DNA from: Podospora comata
Taxonomy: Eukaryota; Ascomycota; Sordariomycetes; Sordariales; Podosporaceae
Direction of reading: 5' to 3'
Assembly (NCBI GenBank): GCA_017354895.1
Contig: CP071494.1
Span: 992,001 to 1,056,000, forward strand
DNA: 64,000 nt
Below the pieces are notes generated by a model. The model ran no database searches. It had not been told where the DNA came from and was given only the letters and a program-made list of their open reading frames with translations. Positions 1 through 11,823 of the stretch are shown here, in pieces. Made by a program: the position numbers and the translations under genes. Within the stretch, counting starts at the first letter, position 1. Every line of letters starts with the position of its first letter.

Positions 1-828
1 GTCTTCGAGTAAAAAGGAAGCTGATGGATTCAAGAAATGTCCGCACCAGAATCATGATGTCGACTGTTTCTCGGTTCGATTGGGGAGAAAGTGAGAGATG
101 ATAAAAAGTAAGTGTATCAGTAAGTGTATCAGTAAGTGTTGGAAGTGAGGAGAAGAAAGAAATAAGTGATCCAGGAAAGAAAACCGCCTGATATACTTGG
201 AAAAGACCAAGTGTTCAAATTTTGCGTTGGTGGGCAAAAACGTCATGTTGCCTAGTGGCGCTTTCAACCTTTCCATGCAAAATACGGTTGTGCCAAATGA
301 CAACCTCTGGGGAAGGCATGATAGCCATGGAGGAAAGGCTTGCCTGATAACCTGGGAGCGCCATGGATGACAGGAAGGCATCGTCGGCGACCGCCGAATG
401 TCCTAGGCTGCACCCTATTAATAAAGGGGTCAGTCATGCTTGACCAAAGTCAACAAGTAGATCAGACACTGGACAAGGGGCATCCAATTGCTACGAGATG
501 GAAGTGTCCATGAGTCCATGACAGTTCTCCCGTTGGAGGAGGGGCCACCAAACGTCAAGCTTCGGCAAATCATCGGACCCGACCGCTGATTGCAGCTTTA
601 GTTGCAGGGGAGAGCACCTGAGTGCGCCAAGCACTGCCGCCACAGCAAGCAGACCTAAGCAAATTGAGCGTCATCATTCAAGTGGTGCTCTGGCGAAAAA
701 AGCTTGGGAAAGAGAAGCTCCCGTCGATATCCGTCTCCCCGCCCGCCATTGCGACGGCAAAAGGACGACAACACAACCAAACATGTGCACGGCTGCCTCG
801 GTCTAGTTTTCCTTTTCCATCTCCCAAC
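1..828. other. 5' flank of the first gene, no gene seen
   Basis: No convincing coding region is visible. The stretch holds a small tandem repeat near its left end and then ordinary mixed sequence. The reading frame of the downstream gene stays open back to about base 622, but only through a GTG, so bases 622-828 are taken as leader. This segment probably contains the promoter and 5' leader of the PPR-like gene. Confidence 0.5.
107..139. repeat. 12-bp tandem repeat, about 2.75 copies
   Basis: The unit AGTAAGTGTATC occurs twice in full (107-118, 119-130) and is followed by a partial third copy (131-139). No function is evident. Confidence 0.85.
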
Positions 829-3389
829 ATGCGGTCGCAGTTGACTCGCAATGCCCACCGTCGACTGCTGGCCGGCGGCCCTGGCGCCCCTCCATGTCCC
901 GCTTCTGTGCTCTCGAGCTATCACGCCCGCGCTCGATGTCTCGCTGCCTCGACACCTTCGTTGACATTCACGACACCACCTCGAAGAACCTTCTTTGGCG
1001 TTTTCAAGAAGCCTGCCCGCGAACTCAAAGCTCCCGACGTCCCGCCTGGCTATGAAGTCTTGCTCCAGTTCAGGGCCCTCGAGGTCGAAGATGCCCGCCC
1101 ACCCGAAAGAGAAGGCTTGGTCACCGGCTTCAAGGAGTTTTTCCATCATATGAGGAAGCGCGGAGGAGCAGCAAAAATAGGCCGCCGTATCAGTGTTCCT
1201 GGGTCCATAAACTCGACCCAGGCCTTTCTAGCCGTGCGGCTGTTGCGCCATCTTTTATCCACCGAAGGCGGAGGAGACTCTTTTACTTTTGCAGATCTCA
1301 AGCTCATACTCGAGATTGCTGTGCGGCCGCCGAGAGGAAAGGCGGATAACCACCTCGAGTTGGTGAGGTTGGTGTATGGAGAAACGAAGCGGAGAATAGA
1401 CCATATGCGGACCATCGGGCTGAGCGAGGAGGAGATCACGCAGGCGATTGGCATCTCGGACAGAGATCAAACCACGTTCTTTACCTATTTCATTACCGCC
1501 CTTACGAGGTTCGGGGCATCGCAGGAGGCTGTGGAGAGGATGAACGACTACCAGGAGAACCTCCCAAAGCCGTCGCGGGTAGGGCCTTATACTGATGATG
1601 GCTTTAAGGTTATTCAGAAAGCAAACTGGATGTGGATGCAAGTCCTGCGAGGGCTTGCTAACGAAGGTTTGGAAGATGAACTGATTCGATCATTCAGCAA
1701 ACTGGTCAAGGAAAACGGCGTCAAGTACTTGGCTGGCGTTCACGAGATCTTGACGACATTCTACGCCGAGCGCAACAGAGTTGAAGAAACAAAGAAATGG
1801 TTTAGCAAGCCACTGTTTGCTGGGAGCATCAACCCTGAAACATACATGGCGGTGGTACGATTTGCGCTACGAAACAACGAGCAAGAGTGGCTGGAATCGG
1901 TCATGGAAGGTGTAGTCAACTCCAAGCCAACAAAGCAGGTCTGGGACGTTGTATTTCAATGGGCCGTCTTGGCCAAGGGGAAGGGCGTGGAAGATATCAA
2001 TGGCATGTTCAAGGTTATGGGATCACAAAAGACTGAAGACCCCAGCAGGAAGCTCGAACCAGATGGCGACACAATCAACTCTCTTATCAGCGCCGCTGCC
2101 GAGATCAACAACCCCTACCTGGCGGAAAGGTTTGCCATGCTCGGAAGAGAGCTCCGAATACCACCGACAATCCAGACGATGCTTATACAGCTAGATTACC
2201 GACTAGACGCTGGTGACATGAGCGGCGCAGCGGAGGTGTATGGCAAGCTTCAGAAAGTCGTCCAAGGCGACGAGGACGTTCCGGTGGTCAACAAGTATCT
2301 CCGCACCCTTTGCGCCTCTTCACAGCCACCGCTGGAGAGGATTATCAGCGTCACTGCCGACCTGGAGCACCGACATATCACGCTCGAACCGGAAACTACC
2401 AGATCCCTCTGCGGTGTCTTTTTGCGGTTTGACCAACAGTTTGAAGTCATCGATACCCTCTCACTTCACACGGTATCTTACTCTCTCGAAGAGCGCGCCA
2501 TAGTCCGCCAGGCGATGATGGACTACATCACCGACCGCAAAATCAGCACGGCCCGCGTCTGGGACTGCTACCAATTACTGAAACAGTTCTTCCCGGAAAC
2601 CTCGACCGAGGAGCGCGTCCGGCTCATGGACTCGTTCTTTGACCGCAAGAGACCAGATATGGCGTGTTACATCTTTGGACACATGCGCGGACACGGGAAC
2701 CCAGCCCAGAGACCAAACTCGGACATTTACGTCAAGTGCTTTGAGGGTATCGGGCGGTTCCCAGATGCGGAGTCGCTGAGGATGGTCCACAACATGCTCA
2801 AGATGGACACGACGGTGGAGATGAACACCAAGTTGTACAATGGGCTGATGCTGGCTTACGCGGCGTGCGGGGACCCGATTGATGCGTTGGGTTTCTGGAG
2901 GGATATCACGAATAGCAGGGAGGGGCCGAGCTATAACTCGTTGGCGATTGTGATGTGGGCTTGCGAGCTGGCGCCGAGGGGGGAGGAGACGGCGAGGGAG
3001 ATTTGGAAGAAGATGGTGAGGATGGATTTGGAGATTCCAAAGGTGGTGTTTGATGGGTATTTGGGGGCGTTGGCGGCGAGCGGGAAGGCGCAGGAGGAGG
3101 TGAAGAAGCTGATTGGGGAGATGGAGAGGGGGTTGGGGTTGGGGTATGGGGTTGGGGTAGAGACGTAGGTTTTTTTTTTCTGTCCTCTATTATGGTGAAG
3201 TGATTTATACTGACTAATTTTAGGCTGGGGGTAACATTCAATGCCATCCCGACAATGGAAGGGAAGAATGCGTTTGCGGATTGGGCAAAGGTGGAACACC
3301 CCGAGGTATGGGGTGAGCTGGAGAAGACGGGGAGGAGGGAGACGATTGATGGGCCAAAGTACAATATTGAGAGGAGGTTTGAAGCTTGA
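829..3389 (+). CDS. Mitochondrial PPR-like protein, resembles complex I intermediate-associated protein 84
   Basis: Two exons, 829-3164 and 3224-3389, give 833 residues. The start is the ATG at 829 (context CCCAACATGCG); the frame is open upstream only to a GTG. The N terminus is basic and rich in R, A and S, and contains RRTFFG near residue 60, a typical fungal mitochondrial presequence region. The rest is helical with degenerate pentatricopeptide-type repeats. Seen: the last intron (59 bases, donor GTAGGT, branch CTGAC, acceptor TTTTAG) swallows an apparent TAG stop at 3166, and the frame continues for 55 codons ending YNIERRFEA. Family resemblance, from memory and not a search, is to CIA84, which helps assemble the membrane arm of complex I. 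It could instead be another mitochondrial PPR factor such as a Cya5-type translation regulator. Its neighbour bS18m is also mitochondrial but converges on it. Confidence 0.75.
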
Positions 3390-3789
3390 AGAGTGTGGGT
3401 GGATTATTCAAACGACATGAACTAAAAGTCATTTCGGGGTATTTTGGTGGCCAGGGGGTGGTGGTTGGGGTTTGAAATGCAAGAAAATGTGTGTGTGTGT
3501 GTGTGTGTGTGTGTGTCTGTGTCTGTGTATAGAAAAGCGAATTGTATTTCAAACTGTTGTAACTTTTGTACATATACAGATATATGAAACCACTTGGAAA
3601 GGTTGGGGTGTGGGATTTACACAATCCAGGTTGAGATGGTTATTGTGCTGTTACAAGTTCTTCACTCGACGCTGTCCGGTTTACCTCAGGGGTGGTTGAT
3701 GACAAAATGTAGCCCACTTGTATTGATACGGTTCATTTGAATAATATACACCGACACCGTCTTCCTGTTCCCCTCATGTTGCAATTTTA
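3390..3789. other. Convergent 3' region between the PPR-like gene and RSM18
   Basis: Two genes end towards each other here. The interval holds a GT microsatellite and T-rich stretches suitable for 3' ends. No gene was seen. Confidence 0.6.
3488..3529 (+). repeat. (GT)n microsatellite
   Basis: Alternating GT runs from 3488 to about 3518 and then continues imperfectly as TCTGTGTCTGTG. It lies in the convergent 3' region. Confidence 0.9.
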
Positions 3790-4609
3790 CTAGAAATTCA
3801 TGGCAGTGTTGATCCTCCCCCTCATTTTCATGACTTCGGGGTGTCTGTGGACGGATGGGTGGATGCCGAGACCGATGGCCCTCCTGATGGCCTTGGCCAT
3901 CTTGCGCTGGTTGACGGGACGGAGGCCGGTGTCCTTGGAGTGCATGATTCTGCCCAAGGGGGTCATGAATTCGGAGATCATGGAGAAGTTCTGTTTTGTC
4001 TGTGTTAGCAACTGAACCCATTTTCTTTCAGCTACTCTGCCCTCCTTTTCTCTCTGCCACAACTTCCCTCCTCCTCCCCTTTCATCATCAGATTCGTCTA
4101 ATGTCTTTCTTTCCATGATTTCCATCATTCCTGCCTGCCCCTGATATACAACCCACTTTCATCTTTGAGCAAGGAAACCGGACTGCAAGACCTACCCTGT
4201 AATTATCCAGCGGGTTCACCCCCAACATGTCAATCACATCCCTCTTTGGGCTCTTGACGACCTTCCACTTTTTGGCCTCGGCCGGGCTCAGGTCGTGGGG
4301 GGCGTAGACGTCGCCTTCGCGCCAGCGGCGGGGGTGTTTGCGGAGGTACATGTCGGCGCGGTGCTGGTGCTTGACGACATCCTCGGCGGCTTCGAAGCCG
4401 TAGTTGGTGTGGCCGGTGGGGGAGGGGGCGGAGGGTTGTTCCGGGGCGAAGAGGGAGGCGAGGATTGAGGTTGGGGAGGGGGTTGCTGTTGGGGGTTTGG
4501 TTGAAGCTGGCGAGCGGGTGAGGAGGGCGGGGGAGGGGGTGGGTTGGGAGGAGTAGAATCTTGCTGTTGGCCGGAGGAGGGCTAGGGGGCGGAAGGTTTT
4601 GGTGGACAT
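3790..4609 (-). CDS. RSM18: Mitochondrial small-subunit ribosomal protein bS18m
   Basis: Two exons on the minus strand, 4609-4196 and 3990-3790, give 204 residues. The intron (3991-4195, 205 bases) has donor GTAGGT, a GCTAAC branch and acceptor ACAG, phase 0. The N terminus (MSTKTFRPLALLRPTARFYSS) is a typical mitochondrial presequence, followed by a Pro/Ser/Thr-rich linker. The C-terminal 67 residues carry the S18 signature, including TGLRPVNQRKMAKAIRRA and GIHPSVHRHPE, which binds 16S-like rRNA in the platform of the mitochondrial small subunit. The protein is longer than bacterial S18, as usual in fungi. It is divergent from IMP3 across 362 bases. The family assignment is strong; the 5' exon is supported mainly by the open frame and presequence. 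Confidence 0.9.
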
Positions 4610-4971
4610 GGTTGCTGATGGGCAGGGTGAGTGTGGGCGGCGCTGGCGGGGAGGTATCGTCAAGCGACCTTCAACGGTGCAGTTCGCGATAGTTTTTGGT
4701 GGGTTATTGATTTTGAGGCTTGGAATGCCGTGATTGGTTGGAATTGCAAAGCTTAATGTGGGGAGGTGGATGGTTCTTGGCGTGAGACAGGGGTTGCGGC
4801 AGGCAGATGTGGGGGGGCGATAAGGTTCTCTCTCCAAAATTTCTGGGTTGCAGGATGCCATCAAGGTGCTGTTGTTTTGCTGGTGAATTTAATCAGTGAC
4901 AAACTTGCGACAAACAACAAAAGACGAAACTATCGACTTTTTGATCGGTGACAGATCGGAGAGCAGCAAGG
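4610..4971. promoter_or_regulatory. Shared divergent promoter region of RSM18 and IMP3
   Basis: The two start codons (4609 on minus, 4972 on plus) are 362 bases apart and face away from each other, so both promoters must lie here or in overlapping sequence. I see no classical TATA box. Confidence 0.6.
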
Positions 4972-5810
4972 ATGGTCAGGAAACTCAAGTTTCATGAGCA
5001 GAAGCTCTTGAAGAAGTGGGTTGTGATGGAATGATCGAGAAAGGGAGAAAGGCTAATGTGGGATGCGCAGGCATGACTTTGTCAATTACAAGCAGGATAA
5101 CAAGCATCGGGATCATGATGTTTCGAGGTATGGATTCTGTACTGTGGTTTTTGATGAATTGGGGCTAATGGTTGGTAGGCGGTATATGATTCAGAAGCCG
5201 GAGGATTATGTATGTTTTGATGGCATCGAGGACCTGACTGTTTTGTTGCATCTGGACCATTACTGACCTTTTCAAAGCACAAATACAACAAGATTTGTGG
5301 CTCTCTTCGGCAATTGGCCCACCGTCTTAGTGTAAGTTTGGTCTCCGAATGAGTGGACTCTTGAAAACCAGCATGCTAATCCTCGATAGTTGCTTCCACC
5401 AGATAACGAGGTCAGAAGAAAACACGAGACTCTTCTCCTGGACAAGCTCTATGACATGGGCATTCTTTCGGTGTGTGACCCCATTTCATGATAAAGCAAA
5501 TGCCCATACTGAATGGTGATTCCAGACCAAGTCAAAGCTGTCTAATGTCGAGCACAAAGTCACAGTCTCAGCCCTTGCCAGACGGCGGCTACCAGTCGTC
5601 ATGACCAGATTACGCATGGCCGAGACCGTCCAGGCTGCCACCAAGATGGTGGAGCAGGGCCATGTCCGTGTTGGTGTTGAGCAAATTCAAGATCCCAGCT
5701 TCCTGGTGACGAGAAGCATGGAGGACTTCGTCACCTGGACCGCTGACAGCAAGATCAAGCGGAACATCATGAAGTACCGCGACAAGCTCGATGATTATGA
5801 TCTGCTCTAG
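4972..5810 (+). CDS. IMP3: U3 small nucleolar ribonucleoprotein IMP3
   Basis: Six exons: 4972-5015, 5071-5127, 5179-5209, 5278-5331, 5390-5470 and 5526-5810. They sum to 552 bases and 183 residues, the usual IMP3 length. All five introns are 51-68 bases with GTRNGT-type donors and CTAAT, CTGAC or CTGAA branch sites. The protein starts [18 protein letters not shown], carries [19 protein letters not shown], then a C-terminal S4 RNA-binding domain (about residues 108-165; [23 protein letters not shown]) and ends [11 protein letters not shown]3 belongs to the SSU processome with IMP4 and MPP10 and helps U3 snoRNA pair with pre-18S rRNA in the nucleolus. The start ATG follows CAAGG and matches the family N terminus. 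Confidence is high because every splice restores a conserved motif. Confidence 0.96.
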
Positions 5811-6395
5811 AGGGTTAAGATACGGGTAGATTTGCTAGGGGCATTTGAATTTTTGGCGTTATTATGGGCGGATGATAAACTTGGGCGTTGACAAGAGTTT
5901 GCCAGTTTGGCTTTAATTATCTCGCGAGACAATCCGATTTGATTTGATGTTTGTGCTGATTCAATGGGTTGGCCTAGGTCCCTGAAGCGTACCTTCCATG
6001 CTAACACCAGGCCTCCTTCCCCTGATTGACCTGCCTTCGGGGCCCGTGGCAAGATTGTTCGGCGCTCTTTCCATTTATCAGATACTTTGTGGGAGTGTTT
6101 GCCACGCAAGTGTTCGAGGACGGCAGACCAACATTCAATCCCCTTGCTCTACACTTCTTCCAATTCCATTCATCCTTCACCCCCGTTTAGTCTTCATTGC
6201 ATCGTCTTTCGTTCATGTCCTAATTCCTATACGTTATCTTCATCTCCTCCTCCGACGTGGACAGAGGCTATCCAAACAACCAACCAACCACCAACCATTC
6301 CTACACCCTTCGCTGGTCCAGAAGCCTCGAGGCCATCGCCTCCTGTCCCTCGTTCATCAGACTCTCTCCCTCAAGTTCATCCCGACGTCACCACA
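5811..6395. other. IMP3 3' end and leader/promoter of the MFS gene
   Basis: The second half (about 6130-6330) is rich in pyrimidine tracts such as CTTCTTCC and TCATCTCCTCCTCCG, typical of fungal promoters and leaders. The frame of the next gene is open back to 6087 but without ATG before 6396. No separate gene was seen. Confidence 0.5.
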
Positions 6396-9300
6396 ATGAA
6401 CGCCAACCACCCGCCAGAGCTCCGCACTGGGCTGCAAATGAGCACAACCGGACCAGACGTACCTCCTAGTCCTGAGTCTTGTTGCTTCACTACCGCACCA
6501 GTTGGCTTGCCAGATTTCGGTGAGGGTGTCTCGACCGTGCCTTCATCGAGCAAGGCATACCAGGATGCTCTGCAGAACCTGTCGGCCAGCCATCCTCCCT
6601 GGCTTGACAAAGCCGCTCCTCTCTCTTACTTTACGCCCGGGCTTGTTGGGTCCCGTGAAGGCTCTCCGAGAAGCTTCCTGTCACATCCACCGGTACAGAA
6701 GCCTCTACCAGTCGTTCCGGAAACAAGACGGAAACCTGATCCAGAAGCTGGTCATTCTGGTGGTGGAATTCAAGGCAGGATATGCATCGATCCCCGAATG
6801 CATCCGACGAAGGCCCACGCGAAACTTCATCATCCAGGATTGCTGAAAGGAGCCGATTTTTGTGATGCCGGGGTTGAATGCGCTCCTATCGAGCCAATCG
6901 AGTCACCTGAAAAAGACAAACGCTTGTTTCCGTTCGGCGATTTCTTTGATGATTCTTCAGACGAAGAAGGCCCCGTCGTCGGCTACCGCTTCCGCAGACT
7001 CACTGGTGGTGACATTTGCAGAGAAAGAGTAGACGTCTCCAACCACAAACACTCTGGTCACAGCTCAGCCCTCAAAGTACGGCCTGCTCTGGGTGTCACG
7101 GCATTCAATCTTTCCGATCACGAACAACGTCAGCCGTATCATGGGGTGTCAAAGGTCCGCACACTAGCTGATATTCCCCCCATCAAACTTCTTAATCCGC
7201 CACTGGAAATACCGTTGCGGGACAGCAGCTTGGCAGACCCTGGCCAAGTTTGTGATGACCTCGCACCCGAGCAGACAGAAGCCCGCTCCGATCCATCCCG
7301 GCCCTCCAGCGAATATTCATCGCGCTCTAGTTCCCGGCATTTAGGCGATATGTTGCTCTATGGGGAAGGGCCGCCATCCCATCAACGTGCAGATTCCGCC
7401 CAGTCCATGATCTCGGACGGGACTGTATTCAGTCCATTTGAATCGGGTCAACCTGCTGTAGGAGAAATCTTTCATCAAGACCGCAGTCCTATCCTGGACG
7501 AGACAGCTGTGCTGAGCGATGCTGAACCGGCTAACGCACCTGAAGAGACGTTGTGGGCCAACGGCAGGTCATTCAGTCAGAATGAGGATCCGATACTACG
7601 TCCATTAGAGTGTGGGTTTCCCACTGTCCATCCATGCTCTTGTGTTGTGCCGAAGGTCCAGCCGTCTACTGAAGATCTTCTGGGTGTTGGGCTCCGTCCC
7701 TTGGTCGAGTCTCCAAGAACCAAGTCAAGTGCGGAGAGAAGAACAAGGACTCGTCGAGCAGAAACGGCGCCCGAGTTGGCTGCATACTAGGAATCAACGT
7801 CTGAGGTAGCCAGGGACTCGGATGTAGAGTTGTCAACTGCAAGCAAGAAGGTTGGCGAGCTCCATATTCGTCATGATACTGGGCATTCTACTAACACCTC
7901 TCAGGCATCTTCTGTTGATCCTCGCCGTGCGACTACCACCACCGTTTCGTCAAACTCGGGGGATGGTCCTCGCTCAACCGGAATAACAACCCCAAGAAAT
8001 TTGGACCTCAGTCGTCTGGCCTCGTTCTTCCGTGGCCTCACCAAGCCGTATGAGACGTACCAGTCCAAGTTGACTGAATTACCCGCAAGGGAAAATACGG
8101 TAGAGTCTGTTGAGGGCAATCAGCCAACGTCTCCCGTCTCGGGAAGGATCAGGAACCTCACTGGTAATTCCACCGCGTCAACATCCTTGGATACGCGGTT
8201 CAAGCGCACTGTGTGCAACATGGAACAACTGCTCAACAAAGCCATGGATTTGGCAAATCAAGCTGTTGACCAAGATGACCACCAATGTCTCGATATGCTT
8301 GGAACAGTGGACCATGAAGCAGACTCTCACAACTCTCCACCAAGTGTGCACGAGAGCCTACCTAGCGTCTACGAGTCGAGTGACGATGAACAGCCGCCTT
8401 CTCCTCCTCCTCCTCCTCCTCCTCCTCCTCCTGTTCACAAAAGATCGATCGAGAAGGTTGCTACGCCACGTTCTTCGATCAAGCAGCCTCCTCATGTCCC
8501 CAAACATCATAGGTCAGCTCCTGGTATGCGCAGTAGGAACGTCAGAATCGAGATTCCCAAGAGGGTCACGAGCCTCAGGAAGCTCAACGCTGGTATGGTG
8601 CATGTCCCACTATCAGACCTTCAACGGAGTCGATTTCAGGAGTTGTCGCCCCCAGTGAGCCCGCTCACGCACGCCCCTTCCAGACCAGACGATCACGGCC
8701 AGACAGATTCTCTATCTGAACAAGGCTGCATCTTGATGAGTAGAGGGTCCAAGAAGGTCAAGAAGTGTCGCAGTTGCCGCCGTCTTCCTTTGCTCAACCA
8801 TCGCTTCAGCTTCTTGTGTGCAAAGGAAGAGGATGTTCCTCTTAAGGATACTCGTTCAAGACCTGATGCCAAGCTGCGACCCGCCGGAAAGTCAATTTCG
8901 GGAAAGATACGAAAATCAAACTCTTGGAGCTTCGATGGTGCTGCTGACCATCGTCCTGAGGATTCAATGGAGGACAGTCTGCTCCATGAGACGGATGGAG
9001 CTGGGCCGTCGGCCGAGAGATCATATCCGGCCAAAGATGATCACTTTGAGCAAGATGATCCTCACCCCGAGAATGGTACCGACAGCAGACGCATCAACCT
9101 TCGTGGCAAGGCACACGTCAGTCTCAGAGGCTATCAGGGCTTCAGCCTCGCTCGTGCATATCGACGCCATCCCATTGCTCGCGACTGGTCTACGGTCCGG
9201 AAACGTTTTGTGGCGACGGTTGCATGCCTGAGTACGGCTGTCATTGGTGTTCTTATCGGCATCTATGCTGGTATGGTGCCTTCGATACAGTACATGATTG

Positions 9301-11519
9301 CTGACCTGCAACACTACGCCATTCTCGGCAATGTTTTCTTCTACATTGGTCTCGCCATCCCCAGCTTCTTCTTCTGGCCGTTACCTCTTCTTCATGGCCG
9401 GAAGCCCTACATCCTGTCGAGTTTGGTCTTGGCTATGCCTCTCCTCTTTCCTCAGGCCATCACGGTTAGCCAGCCTCGGTCACCCTATGTCAGCACCTGG
9501 AGATGGGCTCTGTTGAGTTCTCGTGCCTTCATGGGCCTTACCCTGGGCTTTGCTAGCATGAACTTTCACTCCGTATTGACTGATCTGTTTGGGGCTTCGT
9601 TGATGAGCGGCAACCCGCACCAAGAGATTGTTGATAAGCATGACGTGCGAAGACACGGAGGAGGTATGGGTGCTTGGTTGGGGCTCTGGACATGGTGCTA
9701 CACTGGCTCTCTTGGAATTGGGTTCTTGCTTGGGGCCGTCATCATTGACAGCGCAAACCCATCATGGGGATTCTACGTCAGCATCATCCTCATCATGTTC
9801 ATCCTTCTTTTGAATGTTGTCTGTCCCGAAGTCCGACGCTCCCCGTTCAGGAGATCCGTGGCTGAGGTCAGAAACGGCAACCGGGTTTCGAGAAGGGTGG
9901 CCCGAGGGGAGGTCATGATGCATCGTGTCAAGGATGGTCCTACATGGTGGGGGCAAGAGGTGTACCATGGCATCTTGTTGTCGCTGGAGATGCTTCGGCA
10001 GCCTGGCTTTCTCATCATTGCGCTCTACACGGGATGGATCTACGCCCAGGTCGTCCTCATCATTGTTCTCCTGGGTGCGTTGACGTCGAGGTCATACCAG
10101 TTGAAGTCACCGTTTGTTGGTCTCTGTGTCGCTTTCATATCGTTCGGTGCTTTGGTGGCCATCCCGTTCCAAAAGGCGAACTTATTTTCTCGGGGTCGCC
10201 ACCACCAGCAACAGTCAAATGAGGATACATTCGACAAGAAGTTCTCATGGACGTCTCACCTGCTGAGGCGGACAATTGTTTGCTTAGTGTTGCCTCTTGT
10301 GGGAGTCGCCTACACATTTGCCTCGACCGGCCCTCCGGTTCCTCTTGAAATTCCTACACTATTCGCTACGATGATTGGTTTGCTCTCGGGTCTCGCCATC
10401 TCAGAATGCAACGGCTTGATCATGGAGACATTCGACACTTCGGATCTTCACCCGGGAATGACTGGCCAGCCGCGTGGTGCCTCCAACAAGTCATCCAAAC
10501 GCACCAACTACTCGTCTTTTCCCCGCGTCACAGCCGGGTTTGCAGTTTGCCACACGATTGGGTTTGTCCTGGCAGCTGTGGCTACGGCAGTGGGAGGTAA
10601 TCTGCAGCGAAACCTCGGTCAGCAAGCTGCAACTGGTGTCGTTGCCGGTATTCTGTTGATCCTGACGCTCCTTCTCCTCGCGGTTCTCATTCGCTTCAAA
10701 GATGTGCAAATCATTCCCGTTTCCAAGAATCTCGAGATGGAAAAGTGGGAGAAGTACCGCAGAGAGAGCATCCGCCGTCGCTCTGAAGTGTCCGCACCTG
10801 CCACACAAAACACCATGACCGACGCAGAGATGTGGCGGCCTCTTCTCATGGGCAATCCCTCGAGCCGCATGCGCCGTGTCAACATTCTTGAGCTGGGGTC
10901 CATGAGTCGGTGGACAGAGATTCGCAAGAAGAACCGTCTGATTGATGAGACGTCAGCTCATCTCAACCGTGCTGCTCTCGAGTCGGCAGCTACGGCCCTT
11001 GAGGAGACAACCACTGATCTTGTCCGTCGTGTCAGCAGCCGGAGGAACAACCGGAGCCCTCCGCCACGGAGGTTTTTCACTGGCAGCCCTGGCCCTTCGG
11101 GGATAGCGAGAAGTGAGAGCCCCATACAGCGGGCTGGGATGACGCCAAAGGCTATGGAGCTTGATTCCTTTATTGTGGTCAGACAACCACCTGTTGCTGC
11201 TACTGCTGTTCCGGCGAGTCCATCGCCACTTCCGGGCCATTCCAAGACGAGAGGCGCCGGTGATGACTTTATGGAGCGGGAGTGTGTCATGGGGCAGACG
11301 GTGAAGGAGGAAGAAAATGAGAATGGGGATGGGGCGCTGTTTGAGTCGAGTGATTTTTTGAGTTCGTCGGATGACCAGAAGGATGTTGTTGGGCGTGGTC
11401 GTGCGGAGATCAAGGGCAAGTTTGATGATGCGGGACATCAAGATCATGGTCATCAGAGTCATTTTCAGGAGGAGGAGAGCGAGGGGAGGAGGAATGGGAA
11501 TGAGATTCAAAGGAAGTGA
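6396..11519 (+). CDS. Large MFS transporter with long disordered N-terminal tail; frame interrupted by one TAG
   Basis: One frame runs from the ATG at 6396 (context CCACAATGAAC) to the TGA at 11517-11519, interrupted only by a TAG at 7788-7790. Residues 1 to about 930 look disordered, rich in S, P, R and D, with a run of about a dozen prolines near 8400-8432. From about 9190 twelve hydrophobic helices follow, with the MFS-type loop GRKPYILSS after helix 2, a long central loop after helix 6 and a charged C-terminal tail of about 250 residues. Family knowledge suggests a DHA1/polyamine-type major facilitator; the substrate cannot be read from sequence. The TAG could be removed by an in-frame intron, but no donor and branch pair as good as in the other genes here is visible. 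It could also be a true stop making a 464-residue protein plus a separate transporter, a sequence error, or a readthrough site. Amino acid usage is continuous across it. Confidence 0.75.
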
Positions 11520-11823
11520 AGACTGTCAGAAGGGGGTAGAGATTTTATGATTTTATGGCCCTAGATTAGGTACCTCTATAAGTCATGCTCACACTTTCAC
11601 GTTTTGTTTGGGAGTTGAAGAATCTGTTGCCTGGCCATGAAGTGTGCTCGTCAGGTTGCTCCTTCCTTTCAGAGCTGTTGTGGCTGCTGCTGGTCCATTC
11701 ATGCTCACCCAACGTGGAAAGAGGTAGGAGCGAACCAGTGGTTTATATATTAGGTCAACCATGTACTTTCCAACAGCAGCTCTGATAATCCAGCCAGGGC
11801 GCCCCTTATGTGGTCAGGACAAA

